Source: Okapia johnstoni (lineage: Eukaryota > Chordata > Mammalia > Artiodactyla > Giraffidae). Taken from it: 64,000 bases of DNA. A program made the translations under genes and the position numbers. The notes beneath the pieces were generated by a model. The model had not been told where the DNA came from, ran no database searches, and was given only the letters and a program-made list of their open reading frames with translations. The stretch spans positions 34,992,001 to 35,056,000 of the forward strand of contig CM044309.1 of the NCBI GenBank assembly GCA_024291935.2, given 5' to 3'. Below, piece after piece: positions 33,210 through 45,837 of this stretch; the first letter of the stretch is position 1, and each line of letters begins with the position of its first letter.

Positions 33210-33310
33210 TCATTTTTTTCGACAAACATCAACTGTCTATCTGCTATGTACCAAGAACTACTCTAAACATCGAGGACACAACAATGAACCAGATAGGTAA
33301 TGTCCTCATA
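33210..33310 (-). repeat. L2 3' end
   Basis: 'catcaactgtctatctgctatgtacc', 'actctaaacatcgaggacacaac' and 'aatgaaccagataggtaatg' are the antisense L2 terminal pattern. Confidence 0.65.
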
Positions 33311-33469
33311 ATTATGTGGAGCTACAGAATAATAGATAAATGAATAGCCAACAGCATGGAATTGTAATAAATTCTATGAGGAGAACTAAACTAGAGCCAT
33401 AATATTAGAAGTAGCTGGTGGCTGCTGCAGATTGGTCCAGTAATGATGGTTTTTAGAAAACAAAATCAG

Positions 33470-33650
33470 GAGCTTCCCTGCTGGTCCCGTGGTTAAAACT
33501 TCACCTCCCAGTGCAGAAGATGTGGGAACGAACCCTTGTTGGGGAACTAAGATCCCACATACCTCACAGTTGAAAAACCAAAACATGAAACTGGAGCAGT
33601 ATTGTAACAAATTCAATGAAGACTTTAAAAATGGTCCACATAAAAAAATC
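33470..33650 (+). repeat. CHR-type SINE
   Basis: Head 'gagcttccctgctggtcccgtgg', degenerate B-box, 'ggggaactaagatcccacat', and tail 'agtattgtaacaaattcaatgaagactttaaaaatgg'. More diverged than the copy at 16029. Confidence 0.88.
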
Positions 33651-34502
33651 TTGAAAAAAACCTAAAATCTAACAAGAAGACATGCCCACTCCCCACAGAA
33701 GGGCTGTGTTACTGCTGTTGCTGTTGCTGTGGGGAGGGCCCACTCCCCACAGAATTTTTTCACTTAGTGTGACATTTGCTCTTTATTATTTAGCTTCCGA
33801 AAAAGACTTGACCAAGAAAAAAAAGAGCAAATATTTCCTAGTCTAAGAAATGGATTGTTATAATATATATATACACACTTATATATAAAACATTCTTTCC
33901 CTGATTTCACATGCTTTTCCTATTTAATTTTGATTCCTTGCTAATTCATTTTTCAAAGTAGAAGTAACATCAAAGGATATATTGAGAAACTTAGTATCTC
34001 TTATATTGAAATGCCAAAGGAATTTGTCAGTGATTTATGTGTCTGTAAATTAAATTCAGTATGCTTAGTAAAATCTGGCCATGATACTAATTAACTGCAA
34101 TGAGAACAAGATATAATTAATTAAAATATTGACTCATCAGAGCTGGGCTGCAGTGTGCTTTACATGCAGAGTGCCACCTGGAGCTGTGCAGTGTGACATC
34201 ACTGATCAGAAACTGACTTACTGGGCATGCTTTCCAAAATCAGTAGAAATATAAAATATTACATTTTAGACCCTTTATTTTACAGAGTAGGAATCTAAAG
34301 CCCAGTAAGTACATTTAGATGGTCAAAAGCAGTTCAGGCCTCCTAATTCATGCCCAGTGATCTTTTTAATTAAAAAAGGAATAGCCAAATAAAGATGAAA
34401 CATAGTAATACGTTCTTACTGGGAATAAGGACCAGTGGAGCAAGTCAGGATCATTGGAAGGATGGTTAGTTCTTTGAAATGCTGATTACATCCCACCTGA
34501 CT
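33651..34502. other. No gene recognised
   Basis: Contains a 17-bp direct repeat, gcccactccccacagaa (33684-33700 and 33738-33754), bracketing a (TGCTGT)n-like stretch. The rest is AT-rich and unclassified. Confidence 0.5.
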
Positions 34503-34648
34503 TATCTTTCTCGACGGGAAGATCCCTTGGAGAAGGAAACGGCTACACTCTCCAGTATTCTGGCCTGGAGAATTCCATGGACTGTATGGTCCATGGGGTT
34601 GCAAAGCATTGGACATGACTGAGGGACTTTCACTTCACCTCACTTCAT
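34503..34648 (+). repeat. Bov-tA SINE, 3' part
   Basis: 'gggaagatcccttggagaagg', 'cagtattctggcctggagaatt' and 'gactgagggactttcacttc'. The head is missing. A BovB fragment follows within 10 bp. Confidence 0.9.
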
Positions 34649-34651
34649 ACA

Positions 34652-34885
34652 TATTTTGGCCATCTGCTGCAAAGAGCTGAATCATTGGAAAAGACCCTGA
34701 TTCTGGGAAAGATTGAGGGCAAGAGGAGCAGGGGGCAACAGAAGATGAGATGGTTGGATGCATCACTGACTCAATGGACATGAGTTTGAGCAAACTCGGG
34801 GAGATAGTGAAGGACAGAGGAACCTAGCGTGCTACAGTTCATGGAATCTCAGAGTTGGACACAAGCAACTGAGCAACAACAACAT
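34652..34885 (+). repeat. BovB 3' end
   Basis: 'attttggccatctgctgcaaag', 'gattctgggaaagattgagg', 'tgagtttgagcaaactcgg', ending in a CAACAACAACA tail. Confidence 0.92.
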
Positions 34886-35954
34886 TACCACATCCAGACA
34901 CTAATCCTACCTCTACAAACAACCCCACATGCACATTTCATTTAGAAAGAAGATCCTTATTGAATATAAATACTCAACATTTAAAAATTAAAGCAAGACC
35001 CCATTAATGAGATCATTTTATTCTTTACATCCCCTGCATGTCCTAAGCATTTCAGTAGAGCCTTCAATCAATTGTTCCTCACACACAAAAAAAGATATTA
35101 ACAATTACTAGAATATTTTACTCAATCAATAGAAGTTCCTTTCACATATAAAAAAAACATTTTTCTCATAATAGTGATCAATTATTTGTAATTAGATTCT
35201 ACTTTCCCTCATTTATCAAATTCTATGTTACTGAAAATGACAAATAGCCCCTGGAAATTAAAAAAAAAACAAAGTACAGTCAGAAATATGAAAACTCTTC
35301 TCTCTTAAGAACTTTGCTGGAAATTACACTCTGGGATTTCAAAGTACAGTTCACATCAAAGCATATTCTCATATTTTAGGAAATTCATTGGCTCTGCCTG
35401 ACTTCTTTTTAGGGCCATATTTTTGATCATAGCTACTTATAGAGAGAAAATCATTTTCTCAAACTAAGTCATTTTCTAATGAAATCAATGAGTTGTTGGC
35501 TATAGAGAGAGGAATAAAGTAATTCTAGGAATGAAAGGGAAATGAAGCTACTATCATGGTTTTCAAGTCATGGTTTATACAGCCTCAGAGCTCCAGATGC
35601 ATCCTGCAGTGGCTGATTGTGGGAGCAGAAGGAAGGAAAGGAAGGAGTAAGACAAAACTTGGAGGAGTACCTGGGGAGACACAGAGATCCTTCTTCATAG
35701 TGGAGTCCATTTATTCTGTGTTTTAGGACTCAGAGGAAGGGGTTTATTAAAAACCATTTTTGATAACACAGATCTAGTAAGCTGCCCCCTTCTTAACCAA
35801 GTTTTGCTGTTGTTATGAGAGGTGAACTTTAAAGTTGTTCGAGACACACACACACAAGTAACCAAAGGGGGGAAGGGTGGGAGGGAGGAAGGAAGACAGA
35901 AGAGAAGGAATAAAAGGAGAAGAGTTTACTGACAATATAATGTGGTTCTGATAA
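34886..35954. other. No gene recognised
   Basis: AT-rich with a purine-only tract (ggaagggtgggagggagg region, about 35869-35928). Confidence 0.5.
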
Positions 35955-36262
35955 TTGTTGTTCAGTTGATAAGTCATGTCCAATTCTTTGTGACCCTATG
36001 GATTGTAGCATGCCAGGCCCTTCTGTCTTTCAATATCTCCCAGAGTTTGCTCAAATTCATGTCCATCAAGTCAGGGATGCTCTCTAATCATCTCATCCTC
36101 TGCCCTCCCCTTCTCCAGTTGCCTACATTCTTTCCCAGCATCAGGGTCTTTTTCAATGAGTCAAGTTTTCACATCAGGTGGCTTGAAACTTCAGCTTCAG
36201 CATCGGTCCTCCCAACAAATATCAACACCTAAAGGGTTGATTTCTTTTAGGGTTGATTCTCA
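35955..36262 (-). repeat. BovB 3' end
   Basis: Antisense: 'gttgttcagttgataagtcatgtc', 'ctcaaattcatgtccatcaag', 'ttcccagcatcagggtc' and 'agggttgatttcttttagggtt'. Confidence 0.93.
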
Positions 36263-36615
36263 TAGATTCTCACAGAATCCTAAAGAAAATATCAACAACC
36301 ATGGACTGGATAGGAAACTAAAGAACTGCACCAGAGCTCAAACAGACCAGCAGCTCATGGTCCACCAATTTAATATTCCCAGGAAAATCTGATTACCTCG
36401 GCTGAATCACATACACACAGAGGAATATTTGACTGATCAAGGGGAAGTTTTCACATGGTACCAAAGTGACTGCTGAGGATTGACCTTTATAGAAGAGCAG
36501 GTCTTCTAGAAGAAATGTGGGCTTGGCAGACATTCCCCCTTCAATCCCAGCATATAACTTGCTAACAGTTTGGAGATCAACCATATCACATTTTTGGATA
36601 TGAAGCTAAAGGTCA

Positions 36616-37045
36616 TCGTTATGGGCTGCATTGTGTCCCACCAAAATTTGTATGTTGAAGTCCTAACCTCTGGTATGTCACAATGTGATCTTATTTGGAA
36701 ATAGGGCCTTTGCAGAGGTAATAAGTTAAAATGAGATCACTAGAATAAGTCTTAATTCAGTATGACTGGTATTTTCATATATATAAAGAAGACGCTTGGA
36801 CACATATATGCACAGAAAGAGAATGTGAAGTTATAGAGAGAAAACCATGTGAACATGAAGATAGTCATCTATAAGCCAAGGAGGAAGGCTTAGAACAGAT
36901 CTGGTCTTCAGAGCTCTTGGAGGAACCAACCCTACTGATATCTTGATTTTGGAAATTTTGCCATCAGAACAGTGAGACAATTCACTCCTATTGTTTAAGC
37001 CACCCAGTTTGTAGTACTTGGGTATGGCAGTCCTAGCAATCTAAT
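36616..37045 (+). repeat. MLT1-type LTR (ERVL-MaLR)
   Basis: 'ggctgcattgtgtcccacc', 'atgttgaagtcctaacctctgg', 'tgatcttatttggaaataggg', 'ctataagccaaggaggaaggc' and 'taagccacccagtttgtagtac' run in the MLT1 order. Ancient solo LTR with no coding remnant. Confidence 0.85.
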
Positions 37046-38654
37046 AAAATCATTTTAAGAGATAGTCTCTCTTTCTCCATAAATTCATCCCAGAGAAAGG
37101 AATAGTTTAGATTACTATATGATTTCCACTCAGATTATTATATGATTTCAGGAAAGCCACTTGAATTTTCAGGACACTGATTTCCTCATGTTTAGAGGAG
37201 CCATGATACCTCAACTACCTACAACTTGCTTTGAAGTTTGGAGGATGAATGAAGACTTTGTATTTGCGAGTTCTTTAAAGAATGTAAAGCAATCTGGAAT
37301 ACTTTTTCTTCTTTAAAAAAAATAGACAACTTTGCATCTATTTTACTTCTAGCCATCTAATATAAGAGTGTTAATCAGACAATGGGAAAATTTACAGCAG
37401 AGTCATTTTAAGCATTATTACCGTCACAATTGTACATTTCAAAGATGGAAGGAAGTGTGTGAAGTCTTCACAATGGCAAGAAAACCTAAGTTCATAATAC
37501 CATGTACTTTAATGATTATTTTCTTCTGATATGTTAGAATTACTGCCCCCCTTATTTCCTAAAACTTTTCCATTTTATCTAGTGAGAGTTGAATAATCCA
37601 GTGATTAATAAGAATCTTTTTAATATTTAAAGAACTGGGAAGTAAATGCATTATAACACGTTCAAGATAAAAATACCATTCCACGTTACCTCTAGCTTGG
37701 TGCTTTTTATGATAACTTTGAGAAACTATGAATGCCATAGATTGGATTTCAGCTTCATAAAACGGATGCATGTATACACGCTTGCTCTCTTTTGGACCAT
37801 GTTCTTGATCTAAGGTAACTGTTCTTGGTGACCAGTGACATGCTTTTACTTGTATAATACTAGATCAGAAGGCATCTCATCTCCATGATGGATAAAGATT
37901 CAATTACTGAGTCTGTTACACTTGACTCTGTGGAATTTGGCTGAGAGATTTTTGTAGGAGATTGCTTTGTGACAACTCTCTTGAAATCCACAGTGAAACC
38001 TGAGCTTGGAAAGAGGCCTTCTGCTGCATCTTTGCAAAGCTTCGGATAAATAAGATGCAGTTTCACTGGTCTATAAGTTCAATGCAAGAGGATTCCAAGC
38101 ATTGTTCAAATATGGTCTTTGCTGAGTTTTTTTTTTTTTTTAATCATGACTATGTTCACTGTGATTTTTAAGTTAAAGAAATAAGTTCAATTTAATTTTT
38201 AAATTAATTTGAAAACAAACTATAAATCTAACGTACATCCTTAAGATGATCAAACTATTTCCAGTTTTTTATAAATAATAAATCCATTTAGTATTAAATT
38301 CATAAGTAGCATTTTAAAAATGATCTATATCCAGGATCATAAAACAGCTCTTCTTGTATTTTCTCCTTATTAGTCTTCTCTACTAGATAATTGAACCAAA
38401 TACCTAATAGAGATGCTGATAGACTTGACAGAATGGCTGTTTTGTCATAGCTTTCTGCATACTTTTGGACCCTCCACACAACTGCTATGCTAGACAATGT
38501 GCTGAGAAGTTAACCTTCATTTTTCCTTATGTAAACAGGTAATTTGATTTCCCCCATACATATTCTTAACTTTATATTATAAATATAATAATATACTATA
38601 ACAATATATTCTTCACTAAATTGGATGCGTCTTAATCTGCATGTACTGTTGTAT
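37046..38654. other. No gene recognised
   Basis: A MIR-like segment lies at about 37170-37290. The rest is unclassified AT-rich DNA; short frames on the minus strand have no domain. Confidence 0.45.
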
Positions 38655-38868
38655 TTACTGGGCTTCATTTGTGGCTCAGATGGTAAAGAATATGCCTACA
38701 ATGCAGGAAACTCTGGTTCAATCCCTGGACCAAGAAAATCCCTGGGGAAGGGAATGGCTACCCGCTCCAGTTATTATTGCCTGGAGAATTCTATGGACAG
38801 AGGAGTCTGGCAGGCTACAGTCCATGGGGTCACAAAGAGTCAGACATGACTGAATGATGAACACACAT
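38655..38868 (+). repeat. Bov-tA SINE, near full length
   Basis: 'gggcttcatttgtggctcag', B-box 'ggttcaatcc', 'gaggagtctggcaggctacag' and 'cagacatgactgaatgatg'. A short tgtattta repeat on both sides is a possible TSD. Confidence 0.95.
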
Positions 38869-38892
38869 ACCCTGTATTTATTAGACAATGTA

Positions 38893-39168
38893 TTGGAAGG
38901 ACTGATGTTGAAGCTGAAAGTCCAGTACTTTGGCTATCTGATGCAAAAAGCTGACTCATTTGAAAAGATCCTGATGCTGGGAAAGATTGAAGGCAGGAGG
39001 AGAAGGGGACAACAGAGGATGAGATGGTTGGATGACATCACCGACTCAATGGACATGAGTTTGGGTAAACTCCGGGAGCTGGTGATGGACAGGGAGGCCT
39101 GGCGTGCTGCGGTTCATGGGGTCGCAAAGAGTCGGACACGACTGAGTGATTTAACTGAACTGAATAAA
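38893..39168 (+). repeat. BovB 3' end, young-looking
   Basis: 'ttggaaggactgatgttgaag', 'gatgagatggttggatgac', 'gtcgcaaagagtcggacacgactg', with retained CpGs, then 'aactgaactgaataa'. It follows the SINE in the same orientation after ~24 bp. Confidence 0.95.
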
Positions 39169-39169
39169 T

Positions 39170-39360
39170 GACACTCAACATATATCCATTGTACATTTGT
39201 ATAGTTATTTGATTGTCTTCCCTACTAGATTGTAAGATCATGGAGAAAAAGAAATGTTCTTTTTTGCTCACTCTGTAACTTAACTGTGTAGTGCACTGCT
39301 TGACACATTACAAATACTTAAAAACATATTTGATAAATAAACAATAATTGAATTCACATG
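39170..39360 (+). repeat. L2 3' end
   Basis: 'ccctactagattgtaagatcatgg' and 'gtagtgcactgcttgacacattac...tttgataaataaac' follow the sense L2 terminus. Confidence 0.7.
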
Positions 39361-40351
39361 TGCATTCTTAAATTATAAATGTAGTACCCAACATTAGTAT
39401 CATCATCCAACTGACATTTAGTTCCTTCACATGGAAAAGCTAATTGATCAAAATAATTTGATAGAGTCACTTTGTTGTTTTATCTATCTTAGTGCTGGTT
39501 TGTTGGCACTGATGAAGTGTACATCATACGACCATGCATATGCACACAATTGATGAAAATGTCAGTAACTTTATAATCAACAGAGAAAATACAATTCTGT
39601 ACCCAGGAAACTTCTCCCAGAAAGATTCAATGTTCAGAGGCTCCAAAATTCCCTTCCTCTTGCTACCAAACATTCTCTAATTTCCCCATAGCCTACAGAA
39701 AAACCATTCTTGTAAAAAAGGAGATTAGCTGTCTTTAGACAAACAACACCCAGCTGCATTTTCTCTAATAATCTGAAGAACTCAAATTGTACTGAAATAA
39801 AAGAGCACTCGATAGAAAGTAGTGTCATATAGGAAGTGTTTTGCTTAGGGATAGATGTTAATGCCACTTGAATAGTCTAGAAACCTCCAGGGACCTATTT
39901 CCTAAAAAGAACAAAAATTACTCATGTATTTTTTAAGTCATATATCACTGCTCTTTTAAAAAATAATTGTTTTACATTGCTTGTGTTTTATATTGTAATA
40001 TATTGTATATTGTTTTATATTGTTCTGTGTATCAGAAATTGGGAAAGGGCTCAGTGAGGATGCCTTAACTCTGTTCTGTGATGTCTGGAGTATCAGCAGA
40101 CTTCCAGCCTGGGGGTGACTTTGAGAGGCTGAAATCATTTGGAGGCTTGTTCACTGTTTGCGATAGTCACACAGGTCCAGTCAAGTTCATGGTAAATGAG
40201 CATAAACCTAATACCAAGCGAAAAAATGACAGGTCACATCATAAGAATGGGATGAGAATATTACTGTGGCCATAACTGGAAAACAAAATCAGCCACAGCA
40301 TCCCTACTATGAATTTTGAATTTATCATTTTCATATATTTTTAAAATTTAA
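39361..40351. other. No gene recognised
   Basis: Unclassified; a TATTGT-rich stretch lies at 39970-40030. A 65-codon plus-strand frame at 40078 has no domain. Confidence 0.45.
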
Positions 40352-41925
40352 AAATAGGCCTTACAAATAGCTGAGAAAGGAAGAGAAGCTAAAGGTAAAG
40401 AAGAAAAGAAAAGATATATCCATATGAATTCAGAGTTCCAAAGAATAGCAAGGAGAGATAAGAAAGCCTTCCTCAGCGATCAATGCAAGAAATAGAGGAA
40501 AACAATAGAATGGTAAAGGCTAGAGATCTCTTCAAGAATATTAGAGACACCAAGGGAACATTTCACGCAAAGATGAGCACAATAAAGGACAGAAAGCAAA
40601 AGATATTAAGAAGAGGTGGCAAGAATACATAGAAGAACTATACAAAGAAGATTTTCATGACTCAGGTAATCATGGTGGTGTGATCACTCACCTAGAGCCA
40701 GACATCCTGGAGTGCAAAGTCAAGTGGGCCTTAGGAAGCATCACTATGAACAAAGCTAGTGGAGGTGATGGAATTCCAGTTGAGCTATTTCAGATCCTAA
40801 AAGATGATGCTGTGAAAGTGCTACACTCAATATGCCAGCAAATCTGGAAAACTCAGCAGTGGCCACAGACTGGATAAGGTCAGTTTTCTTTCCAATCCCA
40901 AAGAAAGGCAATACCGAAGAATGTTCAAACTAGCGCACAATTGCACTCATCTCACACGCTAGCAAAGTAATGCTCAAAATTCTCCAAGCCAGTCTTCAAC
41001 AGTATGTGAACCCTGAACTTCCAGAAGTTCAAGCTGGATTTAGAAAAGGCAGAGGAACCAGAGATCAAATTGCCAACATATGCTGGATCATCAAAAAAGC
41101 AAGAGAGTTCCAGAAGAACATCTATTTTTGCTTTGTTGACTATGCCAAAGCCTCTGACTGTGTGGATCACAACAAACTGGAAAATGGTTCAAGAGATGGG
41201 AATACTAGACCACCTTACCTGCCTCCTGAGAAATCTGTTTGCAGGTCAAAGAAGCAACAGTTAGAACTGGACATGGAGTAACAGACTGGTTCCAAATAGG
41301 AAAAGAAGTACATCAAGGCTGTATATTGTCACCTTGCTTATTTAACTTATATGTAGGATACATCATGAGAAATGCCGGGCTGGATGAAGCACAAGCTGGA
41401 ATCAAGATTGCTGCGAAAATCAATAACCTCAGATACCCAGATGACACCACACTTACGGTAGAAAGTGAAGAAAAACTAAAAAGCCTCTTGATGAAAGTGA
41501 AAGAGGAGAATGGAAAAGTTGCAAAGAATTGATGCTTTTGAACTGTGGTGTTGGAGAAGACTCTTGAGAGTCCCTTGGACTGCAAGGAGATCCAACCAGT
41601 CCATCCTAAAGAAAGTCAGTCCTGAATATTCATTGGAAGGACTGATGTTGAAGCTGAAACTCCAATACTTTGGCCACCTAATGCAAAGAACTGACTCATT
41701 TAAAAAGACCCTGATGCTGGGAAAGATTGCAGATGGGAGGAGAAAGGGATGACAGAGGATGAGATGGTTGGATGGCATCACTGACTTGATAGACATGAAT
41801 TTGAATAGGCTCCAGGAGTTGGTGTTGGACAGGGAAGCCCAGTGTGCTACAGTCCATGGGATCGCAAAGAGTCAGATACAACTGAGCAACTGACCTGAAC
41901 TGAACTGAACTGAACTAAACTGATT
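40352..41925 (+). mobile_element. BovB LINE, 5'-truncated with internal deletions
   Basis: Starts within the linker after the endonuclease, keeps RT block A ('CFVDYAKASDCVDH', with Phe to Ser), block B ('VHQGCILSPCLFNLY'), and a catalytic box reading YPDD (41434-41445). About 310 bp present in the 22884 copy (from after the catalytic box to 'RIDAF') are missing at 41520, and ~20 bp are missing near 40598. It carries the same 2-nt loss after 'DCVDHNKL' as the 22884 copy. It ends with a clear tail of repeated GAACT/ACTGA units. Confidence 0.95.
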
Positions 41926-42029
41926 TTCATGTATAACATTTTAATATATATGTGTGAAGAAATAAAAATATTTTTCAAGCAAGCCATCTATAGATTTTTT
42001 TTCTCAATTTTGTTTTTAAAATTAATCCA

Positions 42030-42226
42030 ATGGGATAACCCAGAGGGATGGGATGGGATGGGGAGGGAGGTGGAAGGGGGTTCAGGATGAGGAACACATG
42101 TAAACCCATGGCTGATTCATTTTAATGTATGGCAAAAACTACTACAATATTGTAAAGTAATTAGCCCCCAACTAAAATAAATAAATTTATTAAAAAAAAA
42201 TTAAAAAAAAGAAAAAGAAAAAAAAA
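42030..42226 (+). mobile_element. Ruminant L1 3' end, 197 bp, 13-bp TSD
   Basis: 'gataacccagagggatggg', 'ggaacacatgtaaacccatgg', 'atggcaaaaactactacaatatt', then an A-rich tail. It is flanked by perfect taaaattaatcca copies (42017-42029, 42227-42239). Confidence 0.95.
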
Positions 42227-42298
42227 TAAAATTAATCCAGATTGATATATGTAGCTCTAGTTCTATCAATTTCAGTACAATAATTTTTGCAGTAAGAT

Positions 42299-42497
42299 TG
42301 CTTAGTCGCTCAGTCATGTCTGACTCTTTGTGACCCCATGAACTTTAGCCCATCAGGCTCCTCAATCTATGTGGATTCTCCAGTCCAGAATACTGGAGTG
42401 GGTTGTCATGCCTCCTCTAGGGGATCTTCCCAACCCAGGGACTGAACCCAGGTCTCCTACATTGCAGGTGGATTCTTTGCCATCTGAGCCACCAGGG
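42299..42497 (-). repeat. Bov-tA SINE, near full length
   Basis: 'gcttagtcgctcagtcatgtc', 'aatactggagtgggttgtc', and inverted head 'ctgagccaccaggg'. Confidence 0.95.
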
Positions 42498-42747
42498 TTT
42501 CTTCCTACTCCTGCTTATTTGATCTTTTAAAGTCCCAGCAAAAGTGAATTTTCAGCACTCTTCAGTACTCTGTCTGCAATGGTGTCTTGGTTCTCAACAT
42601 GTTTATTGTAAGTTTTTGTAACGTGTTAACAGAAATAAAATAGAAATTGAAACAAGTTCATTGTCAAAACTCTATGTGAATGTTTAACTCATGTGTTCAA
42701 TCTAAAAGTACTTTTTTAAAAAAATTTTACAATGTAATACTTGTTTT

Positions 42748-43292
42748 TCAGTCACTAAATCATGTCTGACTCTTTGCAACCACATGCACTGCAGCACGCC
42801 AGGCTCCTGTGTGCTCCACTATCTCCTGGAGTTTATTCAAATTCATGTCCATTGAGTCAGGGATAGTATCTAACCATCTCATCTTCTGCCATCCCCTTTT
42901 CCCTTTGCTTTCAGTCTTTTCCGGCATCAGAGTCTTTTCCAATGAATCAACTCTTCACATCAGGTGGCCAAAAGATTGGAGCTTCTGCTTCAGCAGCAGT
43001 CCTTCCAATGAATATTCAGAGTTGATTTCCTTTAGGGTTGACTGGTTTGATTTCCTTGCTGTCCAAGAGACTCTCAAGAGTTTTCCCCAGCACCACAATT
43101 CAAAAACATCAATTCTTCAGCATCTAACTCTCACATTTGTACATCTCTACTGGAAAAACCACAGCTTTGCCTATCTGGACCTTTGTCAGCAAAGTGATGT
43201 CTCTGCTTTTTAGTAGCTTTCTGGGTTTGTCATAGCTTTCTTTTCAAGGAATAAGTATCTTTTAATTTCATGACTGCAGTCACCACCCTCGG
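42748..43292 (-). repeat. BovB 3' portion
   Basis: About 545 bp of antisense BovB from the 3' end into the C-terminal RT ORF: 'tttcagtcactaaatcatg', 'ccaatgaatattcagagttg' and 'catgactgcagtcaccaccc'. Confidence 0.95.
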
Positions 43293-43439
43293 TGTAATGC
43301 TTGCAATGTCATTTAAAAATGACAATAAGCTAGCTGAATAAATGAATCAACCAATCAATGGACCAACGAATGTCCTGATGATTAGCCAAGCAATCAGTGA
43401 ACTGAAGACCCTCCATTATCTGGAGACAAACTTCCAGAC

Positions 43440-43560
43440 TTGACTTGTCACACTCCAACCTCCCTCTGTTGACATTGGTACCTCCCTTGGAATGCCTTCC
43501 ATCACAATTTCTGTCAGTTCAAACCTTACATCCTTCAAGCTGCATCTGAAATTTGGTCTG
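43440..43560 (+). repeat. L2 fragment
   Basis: 'cttggaatgccttccatcac' and 'ttacatccttcaagctgcatctgaaat' follow sense L2. Confidence 0.6.
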
Positions 43561-43834
43561 GAGAAGTGACAAACACTCAGACTAAGGATTCAGAAAAATC
43601 TAGTTCTCAATATCTGTTTAGTCACTTTTACAAGCTATGGGCTTGAGCATGTTTTCTATATTTTTTTAAGCTATGAAATATAGATAATAATTAACCTGAT
43701 AGGTTTATTTAAAATTTGAAAAAGCTAATATATGAAAAATGCCTTATCATGTGGTAAATTTTTGATAGTATTAGCTTTAAAAGGTTTTGGGCATTTCCTT
43801 CATGATACCTTTCTTAAGCATCACATCCCAATAG

Positions 43835-44165
43835 CATAGTGAAGTAGTTCCCACAATTATTTGTTCCTCAGAATCATCTGGGTGATTTTTAAAAATCTAA
43901 ATTGCTGGCTATACCTCAGAATAATTAATCAAAGGATGGTCTCTGAGAGTGGGAAAGAAAAATTATTAGTTTTTCAAGTTTGCTAGGTGACTCCAATATG
44001 CAGACAAACTTGGAAAATATGGCAGTAATGTCTACCCAATCTGCTTGATCATAAGAATGATCTGGAATATTAATTAAAAATTAGAAGAACCTTCACTCCA
44101 GATCTAAGAATCTGAATCTCCAAGACAGAGACACAGGATTCTGTATTTCTAACATGTCACAGGTA
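43835..44165. repeat. Two MER5A-like hAT remnants
   Basis: First (43835-44010): 'tcctcagaatcatctgggtg', 'ggtctctgagagtggg' and 'aggtgactccaatatgcag'. Second (about 44020-44165): 'agaatctgaatctccaag...gattctgtatttctaac'. Both follow the non-autonomous MER5A layout. Orientation is ambiguous because the family is nearly palindromic. Confidence 0.65.
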
Positions 44166-45837
44166 AATCTCATTATCAGGCAGATAGAGAAACAAGCTAT
44201 TGGTATATTAGACATACTTCTGTATTAGACTCTCTTAATTGTTTATAATCTCATTTTCAATGCAAGGACAGTGCTTCTTTTAAACTTTGCTCCTTAGCAT
44301 AGTGCTTGCATATATTGGGTGTGGGGAAAATGTTCTGAGTTGAACTGAATTAAGAGCCGTCAAAGTAGAGTAATTATTATAAATGCTTCTCCAAACTGAA
44401 ACCCTTACAATTTGTATTTTTTAAAAAAGTGAAGGTGGACGATTAGTATCCAAAATATAAACCCTTGTATATAATCTGACATCTGAAAAGTGTTGCCATT
44501 CGTTTCAACTTTGCCACCATCCAGCTTCAGGACCTTGGAAAGCTACATCACTTCCCTGCACCTCAGTTTCCTTCTGTGTATAATGCTGTGAATGGGCACA
44601 TAGGTAATAAATTTTCAAAGTTCATCCCTACTGAATACCAAACTAAGTCCAAATTTTATTAAGAATGCATGAGGAGAAACAGAAGCTACTGTTTCTCTAT
44701 TTTAAAATGCCTCTTAATTATTTCTTCCTGGAAACAATTCCATCACTTTTCTATAACCAAACATTCTTTCACATTTTAGGTTGCTTTTTAGCATCTGCAG
44801 ATGAAATGTGCTCTGAGCTCTTTGATACCTCTGCCTTGCCATGAGGACGACAGCCTCTATTGGTGCACTCTGCCATCCACACACACGTCTATCTACACTT
44901 ATCTTTATTCTGAGGCTTCTCTCTCACTGTCTGGTTTGTGAATTATGTGTCTGCTTTCTGTTTCCTGCCAGAGTGTTCACTCCTCACCAGTTAGCCATTT
45001 TTCATCAGTAGAAGTACAAAATCATCACCCTCATTGGTAATCCTCTCACTGTACGAAATGAAAAAACGTATTTATTTGTGTTCCTGTATTTAACCCCATC
45101 TCTTTTCACTTTTCAGTGAACCTGGCTTTAAGATTAAGATGACAAGACTAAGAGAATAGATATAGAATGCTTATTCTCTGGTCTTATTATTAGTCACCGA
45201 TTATAACCTTCAGAAAGGATAGAATAATTAGCTGTTAACTGCCAATTCATTTTTCACTAATTATATGGGAAAAATGTATTGATATTGAAATACATTTGCT
45301 CTCAATAAACTTAAAAGACTGTAACACTATGCCTAAGAAACAACAGGTGTTAATGAGTATAATATTTATAGATAACTGATAGAAATAAAAATGTTATTGT
45401 TCATATTTTTTAAAATATGCACTTAAAGATAATCAATTTTTAAATACTTAAGAAAAAGTAAATATTACAGGAAATAATAATGACAAAAATATAATATCTG
45501 ATATTAAAGTAATTTTAAAAGAAAAATAGCTTAAGACTACAATCATAGCACATGTCTCTTCAATAAGAGTATGCTTTTTTCAATACTGCCTTTTAGAATA
45601 TGTGATTGAAAGAGCTATCAAAAAATGAGTTAAATTTTTATTACTAAATCTAATCTGGGATTGGGACCAAGATCTGCTTCATTTTGTCAACTGATGGTCT
45701 GAATGTTAGGTATAGGTCAAATGTCCATGATCATTCTGTAGGTCATTCAACTACCCACAGTCACAGTGAGTCATATAGCTTGACAGAACAGATGGAGATA
45801 TTTTATGGTTATTCTGCTTCTGTAGCTAGATGAAACT
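44166..45837. other. No gene recognised
   Basis: A MIR-like segment ('cctgcacctcagtttccttctgtg', about 44530-44620) and an L2-like piece near 44240-44330. 45240-45620 is very AT-rich. Confidence 0.45.
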
